DNA of 64,000 nt from Spirosoma linguale DSM 74 (GTDB lineage: Bacteria; Bacteroidota; Bacteroidia; Cytophagales; Spirosomataceae). Position 1 is the first letter of the stretch. The number at the start of each line of letters is the position of its first letter. A program made the translations under genes and the position numbers. Positions 41,145 through 49,986 of the stretch are shown here, piece after piece. The stretch covers positions 3,939,001 to 4,003,000 of the forward strand of contig CP001769.1 in assembly GCA_000024525.1 (NCBI GenBank), read 5' to 3'. The notes under the pieces were generated by a model. It was not told where the DNA came from. It saw only the letters and a list, made by a program, of their open reading frames with translations, and made no database searches.

Positions 41145-41401
41145 AGTGTACTAACTTTGAGCGGTTCCTACCCACAGGCGGGGTGGGTCAGTTTGCTCCG
41201 AAACGCCTGGGTCACTTTGTCCGGAATACATAAAATACAAACAATCAGACTACGAAGTCTTTGCTGACGCTGTGTCGAACTGCATCAGAAGGGCCCCATC
41301 GTCCATTCATTAACGTTAACTCAAGGCAAGAATGCCAGTTTGTAATCATATCTAGCCTTAGTGTCTTTTTGAAATTATTTCGTTATAAATACCAGTGAAA
41401 T

Positions 41402-41424
41402 TATTGAGCATTATTTGTACCTTT
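41402..41424 (+). repeat. Right subterminal repeat of the island
   Basis: TATTGAGCATTATTTGTACC plus CTTT, matching the left copy at 23768-23792 with one substitution and one gap, in the same orientation. It lies 58 bp inside attR. No gene starts downstream, which favours a recombination site over a promoter. Confidence 0.5.
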
Positions 41425-41482
41425 TGAAAGAAATATCACACATAACAGTCTCATTATAAGCACATTATTCTCTCACATTACT

Positions 41483-41500
41483 TTCTGTATCGGAAAGTAA
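41483..41500. other. attR: 18-bp direct repeat
   Basis: Exact copy of the last 18 bases of mnmE (TTCTGTATCGGAAAGTAA). It also lies within an 8-bp inverted repeat, TTACTTTC...GAAAGTAA (41478-41500). Sequence beyond it returns to chromosomal character. Confidence 0.9.
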
Positions 41501-41507
41501 CCAATGC

Positions 41508-41563
41508 CTTCCTGATCAACTAAGCGCCATACCTTATGACATGGCGCTTAGTTGATCAGGAAG
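41508..41563. terminator. Ancestral mnmE 3' hairpin, displaced by the island
   Basis: A 23-bp perfect stem (41508-41530 and 41541-41563) with a 10-nt loop, beginning 7 bp after attR. Before integration it would have sat 7 bp after the mnmE stop. The inner GCGCCAT/ATGGCGC resembles the inner module of the hairpins at 14946 and 17351. It now lies 3' of the kinase gene, which ends at 41636 on the other strand. Confidence 0.7.
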
Positions 41564-41635
41564 AACCGCTCTAACTTACAGGTAACGCTCACCTGTTCGA
41601 ATCAGACTCTTGGTGAGAAGGGCCTAAAACAAAAT

Positions 41636-44600
41636 TTACGCGACAACATTTTCCTCTGAAACAGGCAATTGAATAGTAAACTCCGTTCCCTCACCTTCCC
41701 AGCTTTGCACGAATAGCCCCCCGCGATGCCCCTTGGTTATAATATCGTAACTAAGGGAGAGCCCAAGACCGGTTCCTTCACCAGTGGGTTTCGTCGTAAA
41801 AAATGGCTGGAAAATCTTCTCCTGTACAGCCTGAGACATGCCAATACCGTTATCAGCAATCAAAATCTCAACAAAGCCCTTCGACTGCCTGACATGCACA
41901 CGGACAAAAGGCTGGTAAGCATCGCCCTGCTGCTGTTTCCGCTCCCTAACCGCATAGAAAGCGTTGCTAAACAGGTTTAAAAATACCCGGCTAATGTCCT
42001 GCGATACAACATTAACCGTGTAAACTGCCGGGTCGTAATACGTGACCAACTCGCAGCTAAACGTTTTATCCTTAGACTTCAATCCGTTATAAGCCAGATA
42101 TAGATACTCATCAGCCAACGCACCCAGATTAGTTGGCTGCATCTCGCCACTACCAATACGGGAGTGTTCGAGCATACCTTTAACAATATTCGAAACCCGC
42201 TGCCCGTGATGGTGAATTTTGGTGAGATTGTCTTTCAGGAACGTTAATAAATCCGACTCCAGCTTAGCGGTTCGGGTTGGTTTGCTGTGTTCCAGCACCA
42301 GATCATCAACAATCTCAGAACTTATTTCAGCGAAATTATTTACGAAGTTGAGGGGGTTCTGTATCTCGTGGGCAATGCCTGCCGTCAACTCACCCAAAGA
42401 AGCCATCTTTTCCTTCTGGATCAGGCGGGCCTGCGTTGCTTTTAACTCCGTCAGAGCCTGCTGAGTCTGGTCCCGTTGTGCCTGTATCTCAACTGTACGC
42501 TCCTGCACTTTATTTTCCAGATTCGAATACAAAATGGCGTTTTGAATGGATATGGCCATTTGTGATGACAATAGCCGTACTATTTTCAATCGCTCTTCGG
42601 TAAAAGCACCCACAGAAATGTTATTTTCCAGGTATACTATTCCGTATAATTTATTCAGAAATACAATCGGACTGCACAGAATCGACTTAGTCTGGTTCCT
42701 TAGAATATAATCATCGTTTCTGAACTTACCCTGGTTTGCTGCATCATAAAGGACCACCGACTCCTGCAAATGAGATACGTAGTTTATAATTGTTTGCGGA
42801 AGTTGTCTGCTGTCTTCAGCAGGTATGTTTTGCATCGTTTTAACTTCATCGGCCGAAGCTGAAGCCTGAATGAGTATCCGATCATCCTGCTTCAATAAAA
42901 GCATCCCATTTTCAGCCCCTGCATTCATCATGATGATGTTCATCATTTTGATAACGAGAGACTTCAACTCTATCTCGCCCGAAATAGCCTGTGATGATTT
43001 TACGATTGTATCGACATCCAATGCATAAATGGTTTCGCGCTCCTCGCCCCCGCTTAAGTCGCTAACACGCTCAGCGGCACTACTCCTAACTGTCTTGAAT
43101 AACTGTGGATAGGCCTCCCGCAAAAGCTTAATTTTACCCTGAGCTCCCCATTTATTGTACAAATAATAGGCGTCTTTCCAATACCCGGACGAAGCCGTAT
43201 CGATTCCGTGCCGACTAAAAAATTTTGCGGCTAGTTCATTGGCAAACGCTTCATCGGCCTGCCAGGCATTTTCACCCGCCAATCGAATGGCTTTTTCATA
43301 AAGTTTAGTAGCACCTACAAAATCGTCGTCAATGTTGGCAATCTCAGCTTCCATAAGGTGCTGCATATGAAGAAAATTAGTCGGGTTATAAGCTGCCCAC
43401 CTTTTCATTTTAGCAAGCTCTTTTTTCATTCGCTTTTTCAGCTGATCTCTCGGAGGATCAATACCAAACAAGAGATAGCCAGATGAGGCAAAGAAAGAGA
43501 CGATACAAAGTCGAGTTAAATTAATAAGACTGACGAGCGATTTAACATATTGATCGGCCTGTTTCACTGATTCATAAGACTTTTTATGCTGACCATAGAA
43601 CAGATAGATGTAAGCTTTATGAATATGATACATTCCAATGCCCGACGAATATTTCCGTTGTGTCATCTGCTTCAGACAACGAACTTCATTAAATTCAGCA
43701 TCATCCAAAACGTATAAACCTTCGGTCAGGCCCATGAAATTCTTCGTCAATTGCATATTCATGTTTGCCGAATCAATTGCGTCCGTATAATCGGTATCCA
43801 GAACAACCTTAAAATACTTTTTCTGGTCGGCCAGTGATGAAGGAAGATCAAGAGACGGTTGCCAAACGGTACAATTCGTAGCGCAGTAAGCTAAATAAAA
43901 TAAGTCGCCGGAAAGGTACCCGGCTTCTATACCTTTTTTGAAAAAGTCACCCGTTGTATTCCAGTGATTATTAAAGTGATGCGTTAACACCCCGTAAGCC
44001 GCTATTACCCGGCATCGGTACTCAATATCCCCCAGTTTTTCGTTGAGAGCCAGACCAAGCTGGCCGAAGCTCTCTGCTGATTTCAGGTCCCCAAACGCTT
44101 CCGATAAAACAGCACCAAACGCGACATACGCATAGGCCGATTCCTCACAGTTTCCATACTGCATGGAAAGGTTTACGATTTTAAGCTGCGTTAAGCCATA
44201 TAAACTGTCATTCCCTAACACAAAAGCTGATGGCCCAATTTCGGTTAATAACCGCGCTACTGCTTTTTTTTCCGGGTCACGCAGGATTGGCGCATCCAGC
44301 AGTGCGGTAGGCTTTCGGTTGCCAAGTCGCCATTTAGCAAGGATAACTTCTTTTAAGACTAATGCTGCAGCTGGTTTTTCAGGTAAATCGTATCCTAACA
44401 AGGCAAGCCCTTCTATACCGGCCCGAATGGCTTCTTCTGATTTTCCTACGGTATTATACTGACGTATTCTGAACGACAGTATCTCTACTTTTTCCAGCTT
44501 GGTACGGGCCTTTTCGAGTAAACGATTTATAGATGTCTCAGCGCTAAAATAATCGTTTGTTTGATACGCATTCTGTGCATATCCGGCATATAAATCAAAG

Positions 44601-46960
44601 GCTAGCTGATGATATGACTCCCAAAGCGAATCAGGCATTAAATCAATACCTTTTTTAAAGTAATCGAGGGCCGAACTGTACGCCACAGCTGATTGAGCTC
44701 TTCGTCCAGCCTGTAAGTTCATTTGCGCCAGATCAATCCGATCGGCCTCTTCATCGAGTAAGTCACTGCTTTCATTAAAGTGCCTGACTACCTCTATGAC
44801 AAGCTCACTTTTTTCTGAGTCAGACATGGTCTCCAACAGCAGTTTACCGATGGTGAGATGTAGCAGTTTCTTTGTGTCTTCGGCTATATTCTGATAAACA
44901 CTTTGCTGAATACGGTCATGCTGAAACTTGTATGAAACGCCAAAATCGTCATCGCCTGTAACCAATCGGTAAGCTTGGCTTGTCTGTATAATAATTTCTT
45001 CTTCAAGTGCAGGCCACAGAATAACTGATGTATCAAAGGCATTCTTTTTTATAAGTAGACTAAGCGTTTTCAGCGAAAAAGTATTTCCAATACAGGCAGC
45101 AAGTTCTAACAATTTTCGACATTCGTCAGGCAACTCGCTTAATTTAGCCGCCATAAAATCAACTACATTATTGGATATATTATACGCTGCTATTTTTTTT
45201 ATATTCCACGTCCATTTTCCACTTAAGTGATCAAAAAAAACCAATCCCTGCGAATGTGTTGTTTTAAATAATTCGTACAGATAAAATGGGTTTCCGACCG
45301 TTCGTTTATAAATTATTGTGGCCAGGGTTTTTGTTTCTTCCTGAGTAACTTTTAACGTATCGGCAACTAACTGATTAACATGAACTTCTTCCAGATCAGA
45401 TAAGATCAGTTCATCTACTTCCTTTGTTTTTTTTACCTTATCGATTGTAAGCCGTAAGGGATGGCCTGGACCTATCTCATTATCACGATAGGCACCAATG
45501 ATGAATAAATAGGGGATATCTGTACTGATAAGGTCAGTAATCAGGCGAAATGATGAATCATCGCCCCATTGAAGATCGTCCAGGAAAATAGTCAATGGGT
45601 GCTCCTGCGTAGCAAAGACGCGAATAAATTCACGCAGCGTAAAGAAGAAACGGTTTTTAGATTCGGCCGGATTTAATGGCTGCGCCGGACCTTGCTTACC
45701 TATAATATACTCAAATTCAGGCACCAGGTCGACTAATACGGGGGCGTTTAATCCCAGCACACTAATCAGTTCAGCTTTAATCTTTTTCAGCTTATCGCTG
45801 GGTTCACTTACCAGGTCTTTTACAAGTTCGGAAAACGCAAGGGAGAATGCACTAAAGGGAGAGTTAGCTTTGAATTGATCAAATTTACCTGAAACAAAAT
45901 AGCCATTTCTCTTTGCAGTTGGCTTGTGAATTTCGTTAACCAGAGCAGTCTTCCCAACGCCCGACGCTCCACTGATCAGGGCAAGTCTACATCCTCCGGT
46001 AGAAACCTCCGTAAAGAGATACATTAATCTCGCAATATCATGATCTCGTCCGTATAGTTTTTCAGGTATATTAAATTTAGAATAAATATCTTTTTCAGCA
46101 ATTACAAAATGAGGAATATTTGATCCATTCTTCAGATACAGTAAACACTTCTCAAGATCGTATTTCAGACCACTTGCACTCTGGTACCTATTTTCAGCAT
46201 TTTTCTCCGTCAATTTCAACACAATATCGGATACGACACCTGGTATTTTTGCATCCAGTTCGACCGGCGGAATACTATTTTTAGCTAAATGATAGTGAAT
46301 TAATTCCATTGGCTCCTCGCTGAAAAAAGGCAGAAAGCCAAGCAACATTTCGTAAAAAGTTATACCTAATGAATAAAAATCAGCTCGATAATCTGTAGAG
46401 CGATTCATGCGTCCCGTTTGTTCCGGAGATATATATGGTAAAGTACCCTCCAGTACGTGTGGATTACGAGCCGATGTACGTTCAGATGATAATTTTGTAG
46501 CTATCCTGAAATCAACTAAAACAACTTCTCTTGTATGAACGTTGATAATAATATTTTCAGGATTGATATCCTTATGAACTATGTCCAATGCATGTAGATC
46601 GCCCAAAACAGTGGTGATTCGGATAGCGATATCCAAAAACTCCGTAAGGCCCAATCGGGTTGATTTTAAATAGCTGGCCAAAGACTGCCCATTACAATCG
46701 TCCAGTACGATAACCAGCCTATTTTTGTGAGTTAGTAAGTCGTATACTTTGCTGACTCCATCTACATTGATGTCATTTAATAATGCGTATTCCTTTTTTA
46801 AATAAGCAATTTCAGTTGCGCTGGGATAGGGATTTACCAACGTCTTTAGAAGTACGTTTTTTTTATCTGTATTTCTTACAGCTCGATAAATTAGCGCACG
46901 TTTTCCTTCATGAACAACTTCATTAATCTTATATCCAGGTACATTATCTTCGCGTATCAT
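41636..46960 (-). CDS. Trifunctional Ser/Thr kinase - AAA ATPase - histidine kinase
   Basis: A 1774-residue multidomain signalling protein. Residues about 1-275 are a Hanks-type kinase with Lys39, HKD (129-131), N136 and VDFR (149-152). Next is an AAA_16 ATPase with Walker A GASGVGKT (about 335) and IFLDDLQWGDDSS. A long TPR-like helical region follows, then a GAF domain (about 1330-1480). The C-terminus is a histidine kinase with H-box GIAHEIQNPLNFVNN, N-box FLNLFSNAFYAV, and DNGIGM and GTGLGLSLS. The DFG glycine is replaced by Arg, so Ser/Thr kinase activity is uncertain. No response regulator is adjacent. Confidence 0.88.
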   Translation of the reverse strand: MIREDNVPGYKINEVVHEGKRALIYRAVRNTDKKNVLLKTLVNPYPSATEIAYLKKEYALLNDINVDGVSKVYDLLTHKNRLVIVLDDCNGQSLASYLKSTRLGLTEFLDIAIRITTVLGDLHALDIVHKDINPENIIINVHTREVVLVDFRIATKLSSERTSARNPHVLEGTLPYISPEQTGRMNRSTDYRADFYSLGITFYEMLLGFLPFFSEEPMELIHYHLAKNSIPPVELDAKIPGVVSDIVLKLTEKNAENRYQSASGLKYDLEKCLLYLKNGSNIPHFVIAEKDIYSKFNIPEKLYGRDHDIARLMYLFTEVSTGGCRLALISGASGVGKTALVNEIHKPTAKRNGYFVSGKFDQFKANSPFSAFSLAFSELVKDLVSEPSDKLKKIKAELISVLGLNAPVLVDLVPEFEYIIGKQGPAQPLNPAESKNRFFFTLREFIRVFATQEHPLTIFLDDLQWGDDSSFRLITDLISTDIPYLFIIGAYRDNEIGPGHPLRLTIDKVKKTKEVDELILSDLEEVHVNQLVADTLKVTQEETKTLATIIYKRTVGNPFYLYELFKTTHSQGLVFFDHLSGKWTWNIKKIAAYNISNNVVDFMAAKLSELPDECRKLLELAACIGNTFSLKTLSLLIKKNAFDTSVILWPALEEEIIIQTSQAYRLVTGDDDFGVSYKFQHDRIQQSVYQNIAEDTKKLLHLTIGKLLLETMSDSEKSELVIEVVRHFNESSDLLDEEADRIDLAQMNLQAGRRAQSAVAYSSALDYFKKGIDLMPDSLWESYHQLAFDLYAGYAQNAYQTNDYFSAETSINRLLEKARTKLEKVEILSFRIRQYNTVGKSEEAIRAGIEGLALLGYDLPEKPAAALVLKEVILAKWRLGNRKPTALLDAPILRDPEKKAVARLLTEIGPSAFVLGNDSLYGLTQLKIVNLSMQYGNCEESAYAYVAFGAVLSEAFGDLKSAESFGQLGLALNEKLGDIEYRCRVIAAYGVLTHHFNNHWNTTGDFFKKGIEAGYLSGDLFYLAYCATNCTVWQPSLDLPSSLADQKKYFKVVLDTDYTDAIDSANMNMQLTKNFMGLTEGLYVLDDAEFNEVRCLKQMTQRKYSSGIGMYHIHKAYIYLFYGQHKKSYESVKQADQYVKSLVSLINLTRLCIVSFFASSGYLLFGIDPPRDQLKKRMKKELAKMKRWAAYNPTNFLHMQHLMEAEIANIDDDFVGATKLYEKAIRLAGENAWQADEAFANELAAKFFSRHGIDTASSGYWKDAYYLYNKWGAQGKIKLLREAYPQLFKTVRSSAAERVSDLSGGEERETIYALDVDTIVKSSQAISGEIELKSLVIKMMNIIMMNAGAENGMLLLKQDDRILIQASASADEVKTMQNIPAEDSRQLPQTIINYVSHLQESVVLYDAANQGKFRNDDYILRNQTKSILCSPIVFLNKLYGIVYLENNISVGAFTEERLKIVRLLSSQMAISIQNAILYSNLENKVQERTVEIQAQRDQTQQALTELKATQARLIQKEKMASLGELTAGIAHEIQNPLNFVNNFAEISSEIVDDLVLEHSKPTRTAKLESDLLTFLKDNLTKIHHHGQRVSNIVKGMLEHSRIGSGEMQPTNLGALADEYLYLAYNGLKSKDKTFSCELVTYYDPAVYTVNVVSQDISRVFLNLFSNAFYAVRERKQQQGDAYQPFVRVHVRQSKGFVEILIADNGIGMSQAVQEKIFQPFFTTKPTGEGTGLGLSLSYDIITKGHRGGLFVQSWEGEGTEFTIQLPVSEENVVA

Positions 46961-47167
46961 AGATCAATTTAGAACAATTACCATCATATTCCGCACCGAA
47001 CTTATCACTCCATTTTTCGCTCGCCTAATTTTAGGCATCCTTATTATTGGATAAATAGCTTATACGGCTATTTGATGCGACATTGAGAGCAAAGGTTGTG
47101 AGGTAATAGTCTGGTATTAGTTAAACGGTTTGTTCTATACGCAGCAGCTAATCTACTTGATTGACCC

Positions 47168-47851
47168 CTAAAGCAGGAAACTTGAAATGATCTTGAAAAT
47201 TACCTCATGCCCTTTATCATTGGGATGGATGCCGTCCTCACTTAGGAGTTCCGGCTTCATTAAATTATCCGAGTTGGCTACGGGGTCAAATATATTGACA
47301 GCAAACGAGCCATAACTTTTCATAACCAAGTCTCTCTGAAGCAGCAGCTTAGCTGTAACATCGGCATTGAACTTACGGGGAATAGGCGTGGTAATGATTA
47401 CAGTACCTACCCCAGCGGCAAAAGCTCGGCTTCTGATTACATTAAAATTGTCAATGACCTCATCAACGCCATAGCCAGCCACAACATCATTTGATGAGTT
47501 ACTGATGATTAATATAGTCGGTTTTTCCTTTAGCGCAGCGTTTATATTCCGCAGGGTGTCTGCATCTGGCCGGTTATTAGGACGACTCGATTTTGTTGGC
47601 AAAAGCTGGTAACTGGTGTATCCCCCTTTAGCCAGATTCACAACGCGGCTAGTTGATAGTTGCTGGGTAAGCCGTCCCGCCCATGAATATTTATACTCCG
47701 AAGCGCCCCAGCCTGCTGCCGTAGACGAGCCGATGATGACAATTTTTTCAGTAGAGGGCTTTACGGTGCCCCCTACCGGTGTATCTACAGTCGCTGGTTT
47801 ACAACTTGATAAAAAAGTAACAAAAAGTAATAGAAATAGCTGTCGTTGCAT
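47168..47851 (-). CDS. SGNH/GDSL-family hydrolase lipoprotein
   Basis: A 227-residue esterase-fold protein. The N-terminal LFLLLFVTFLSSCKP is a lipobox, giving a lipoprotein. Block I is IIGSSTAAGWGAS (catalytic Ser in GSST), block III is ISNSSNDV and block V is DGIHPNDKGHEV (D and H). It probably removes acetyl or acyl groups from carbohydrate or lipid outside the inner membrane. It stands alone, 207 bp from the kinase gene. Confidence 0.82.
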   Translation of the reverse strand: MQRQLFLLLFVTFLSSCKPATVDTPVGGTVKPSTEKIVIIGSSTAAGWGASEYKYSWAGRLTQQLSTSRVVNLAKGGYTSYQLLPTKSSRPNNRPDADTLRNINAALKEKPTILIISNSSNDVVAGYGVDEVIDNFNVIRSRAFAAGVGTVIITTPIPRKFNADVTAKLLLQRDLVMKSYGSFAVNIFDPVANSDNLMKPELLSEDGIHPNDKGHEVIFKIISSFLL

Positions 47852-48187
47852 AGTTGTCTAAGCCAGAGTGTAAGTGTTGTTTACAAAAATAGCTGATTAT
47901 GGCATTCATATTCAACACTCAACTGGATTAAACTCATATCAGTAACTTAGTAAAGCATGCAACTGAATTAACGCTGGTTTGTCCCATAAAAACGCCCTGA
48001 CAACCCCTGTCTGGTAGCTCGCTACGCCAGCCTAAATCACCAGCAAATCCCGTAGAATTTCCTGAAAAAACAGACAATACCGGTACCCTGCCAGCAAAAC
48101 AAGAATGTTCCCGGGCAACCTTGCTTTCGTTTATTCATCAATCACCGGAATTGGTGAAAGGATAAATTTTCTACTAAACCGTGTAAT
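47852..48187. other. 336-bp intergenic region
   Basis: It lies between two minus-strand genes. I see no coding sequence. A short TCACC/GGTGA hairpin around a GGAATT core is near 48141-48156. The region presumably holds the SGNH gene promoter. Confidence 0.45.
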
Positions 48188-49369
48188 TTAATTTATCTGT
48201 AATACTTTCTCTTCGCTCACCTGGCCCGCATCGACTGATGCATCAAAACCAACCAAACGGGCAACGATAACCCATAATAACCAGCAGGCATTACCAAACA
48301 ACAGATAACCGAAGTACCCCAGAATCGGCATTTCAGAAAACAGATGGTACTTATCCAGATAAGGAACAGAGTACTTCCAGTAGTTTGGGTTGGTAGGCAT
48401 ATCATCATGAAACCACTCGCTTCCAAAATTCCAGAACTCCCAGAAGAAGCCATTCAATAGCGTGCTGATTGCAATTAAAACAACAAAGGACCAGTCACCT
48501 TTCTTACTGATTTCAGTGAAGGGAGTCCAAAAACCGGAAATTGCCATAGCAGGAACCAGCATTGGCAACATACTTACCCATAACATCCAGAATAATTCGT
48601 TCGGGAAATACCCCATCAGAAAAAGGGAAATACCACCTATACCCAGGCATATGTATTGACCTGTGGTTGAGAATCGGATCGCCGGGCCAAATGAGTACCG
48701 GTTCTTCATGGATTTGACCGTACGCAACAGCCAGTACCATTCAAAAATAGCGGGTAGTACGGTTGTGTAGGAGACTAGCTGCCACGAGATATTGCCGAAA
48801 TTACTGAGTATGTTGTTGTTGGGGTAATACCAGTTTTCGAGCACAAAAAAGTTCTGATATTCAAAAACGAACCAGCTAAAGGCCGACGTAACCGCCAGAA
48901 TTTTCACGGTATTGGGTTTGGCCGACATCAATGACACGCCATTGTTCCGTTTGTAGACGATGCCGTCCAAAACAAAGATAAACCCCCACCAAAGCGGCAC
49001 AAATGTAAAGTTGTCGGCGGGTTTCAGCACCTTAAATCGGCCCCACATGAGCAGCCAGCTGATCAGAACAACAATGAGCGCCGGTTTAAACCAAACCGGA
49101 TACCCGACAGCCGTTTTCTCACTCTCCACTGCATCCGGCTTTTTCTTGAAGCCAAAGAGTTGCGGCAGCAGTAAAAAGGTTAGTATAAAAATAGCGACCA
49201 GTGAACAGACATTAAAATACGTCTGGTTGAACGGTGGATCGTCAGCTACTTTTTGCGCCGGGAACAACCCATACCCAGGCGGCAGCCCACCCCATTTCAG
49301 GTAACTTCCCAGAAAGGGTAGAATAAAGAAAAACAGGAATGAGATGATCAGCAATGTCTTCTTTTTCAT
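48188..49369 (-). CDS. Polytopic membrane protein of unknown function
   Basis: A 393-residue protein with about ten hydrophobic segments (near residues 5-22, 53-72, 95-112, 122-140, 155-172, 192-215, 240-258, 262-285, 297-315 and 350-375). Aromatic residues are abundant, as in FSWFVFEYQNFFVLENWYYP and NGFFWEFWNFGSEWFHDD. I recognise no transporter motif. The first helix starts right after KKK, so the annotated ATG is sensible. The GNAT gene upstream ends 44 bp before it on the same strand; no functional link is evident. Confidence 0.65.
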   Translation of the reverse strand: MKKKTLLIISFLFFFILPFLGSYLKWGGLPPGYGLFPAQKVADDPPFNQTYFNVCSLVAIFILTFLLLPQLFGFKKKPDAVESEKTAVGYPVWFKPALIVVLISWLLMWGRFKVLKPADNFTFVPLWWGFIFVLDGIVYKRNNGVSLMSAKPNTVKILAVTSAFSWFVFEYQNFFVLENWYYPNNNILSNFGNISWQLVSYTTVLPAIFEWYWLLRTVKSMKNRYSFGPAIRFSTTGQYICLGIGGISLFLMGYFPNELFWMLWVSMLPMLVPAMAISGFWTPFTEISKKGDWSFVVLIAISTLLNGFFWEFWNFGSEWFHDDMPTNPNYWKYSVPYLDKYHLFSEMPILGYFGYLLFGNACWLLWVIVARLVGFDASVDAGQVSEEKVLQIN

Positions 49370-49413
49370 AGTTAAAGTGTAGTATAGACCAGAAATGGGT
49401 ACGACGGCAAAAT

Positions 49414-49971
49414 TTACTCTCCCGCGCTCAATTCGCCCTGAACGTGACTAATGGGCATCGGTATAACAGGGTTTATTTGATGAGGCTGTAGCGTCCGCTG
49501 AAACCACGACACATCATGCCAGGCCCCCATCTTGTAGCCAATTTTAGCATAGGTTCCAATATAGTCGAAGCCCATCGACCGATGAAATGATTCGCTCTGG
49601 GGATTAGGACTTGTGATGCCCGCGTAGGCGTTGTAATATCCCTGCTGAACCAATAAATCAAACAGCCTTGTGTAAAGTTGCCGGGCTATCCCTCGCCGAT
49701 GTCCGGCCGGATGCACATATACCGACGTTTCAACCGACCATTGGTAGGCAGGTCGATCCCGGTGCCGGGATGCGTACGCATAGCCCAGCAAGCTCCCCTC
49801 CTCTTCAGCGACCAGATACGGGAATTGCTGCTGGATCGCCCGAATACGACCGGCAAACTCCGCTATGGGCGGCACTTCATACTCGAATGTAATGGTTGAG
49901 CCCGTAATGTAGGGCGCATAGACAGCCAGGATGGCGGACGCATCGGCAGGCTGAGCAAAACGAATGGTCAT
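49414..49971 (-). CDS. Phosphinothricin-type GNAT N-acetyltransferase
   Basis: A 185-residue acetyltransferase. The start (IRFAQPADASAILAVYAPYI, TFEYEVPP) matches the Pat/MdeA/ArsN1 group, and the acetyl-CoA loop is VYVHPAGHRRGIARQLYTRL. Motif B includes ESFHRSMGFDYIGTYAKIGYKMGAWHDVSWF, a typical Pat ending. The family acetylates phosphinothricin, methionine sulfone or arsinothricin; natural substrates vary. It follows mgtE by 15 bp and is likely co-transcribed. Confidence 0.85.
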   Translation of the reverse strand: MTIRFAQPADASAILAVYAPYITGSTITFEYEVPPIAEFAGRIRAIQQQFPYLVAEEEGSLLGYAYASRHRDRPAYQWSVETSVYVHPAGHRRGIARQLYTRLFDLLVQQGYYNAYAGITSPNPQSESFHRSMGFDYIGTYAKIGYKMGAWHDVSWFQRTLQPHQINPVIPMPISHVQGELSAGE

Positions 49972-49986
49972 AGCACCGGGAAGATA

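Larger units (their letters stand above)
38674..41230 (+). mobile_element. IS21-family insertion sequence
   Basis: A 2.56-kb element carrying istA and istB. The ends are inverted repeats starting TGTATT (left TGTATTTCGGA, right TGTATTCCGGA, each followed by a TGACCCA). The left end has further internal copies of a TTTCGG...TGACCCACC unit at about 38678, 38702, 38726 and (degenerate) 38783; the right end has two. Multiple end repeats are typical of IS21 transposase binding. I see no target-site duplication: the flanking bases GAACGTG and TAAAATA do not match. Confidence 0.88.
41231..41635. other. Right end of the island and attR-proximal non-coding region
   Basis: This 405-bp stretch contains the right subterminal repeat, attR and the displaced mnmE hairpin. 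Just right of the IS, the plus strand has a short open segment (KYKQSDYEVFADAVSNCIRR to a stop near 41313) and the minus strand a 34-codon segment (MITNWHSCLELTLMNG). Either could be a fragment of a gene cut by the IS, but they overlap and I cannot choose between them. Confidence 0.45.
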
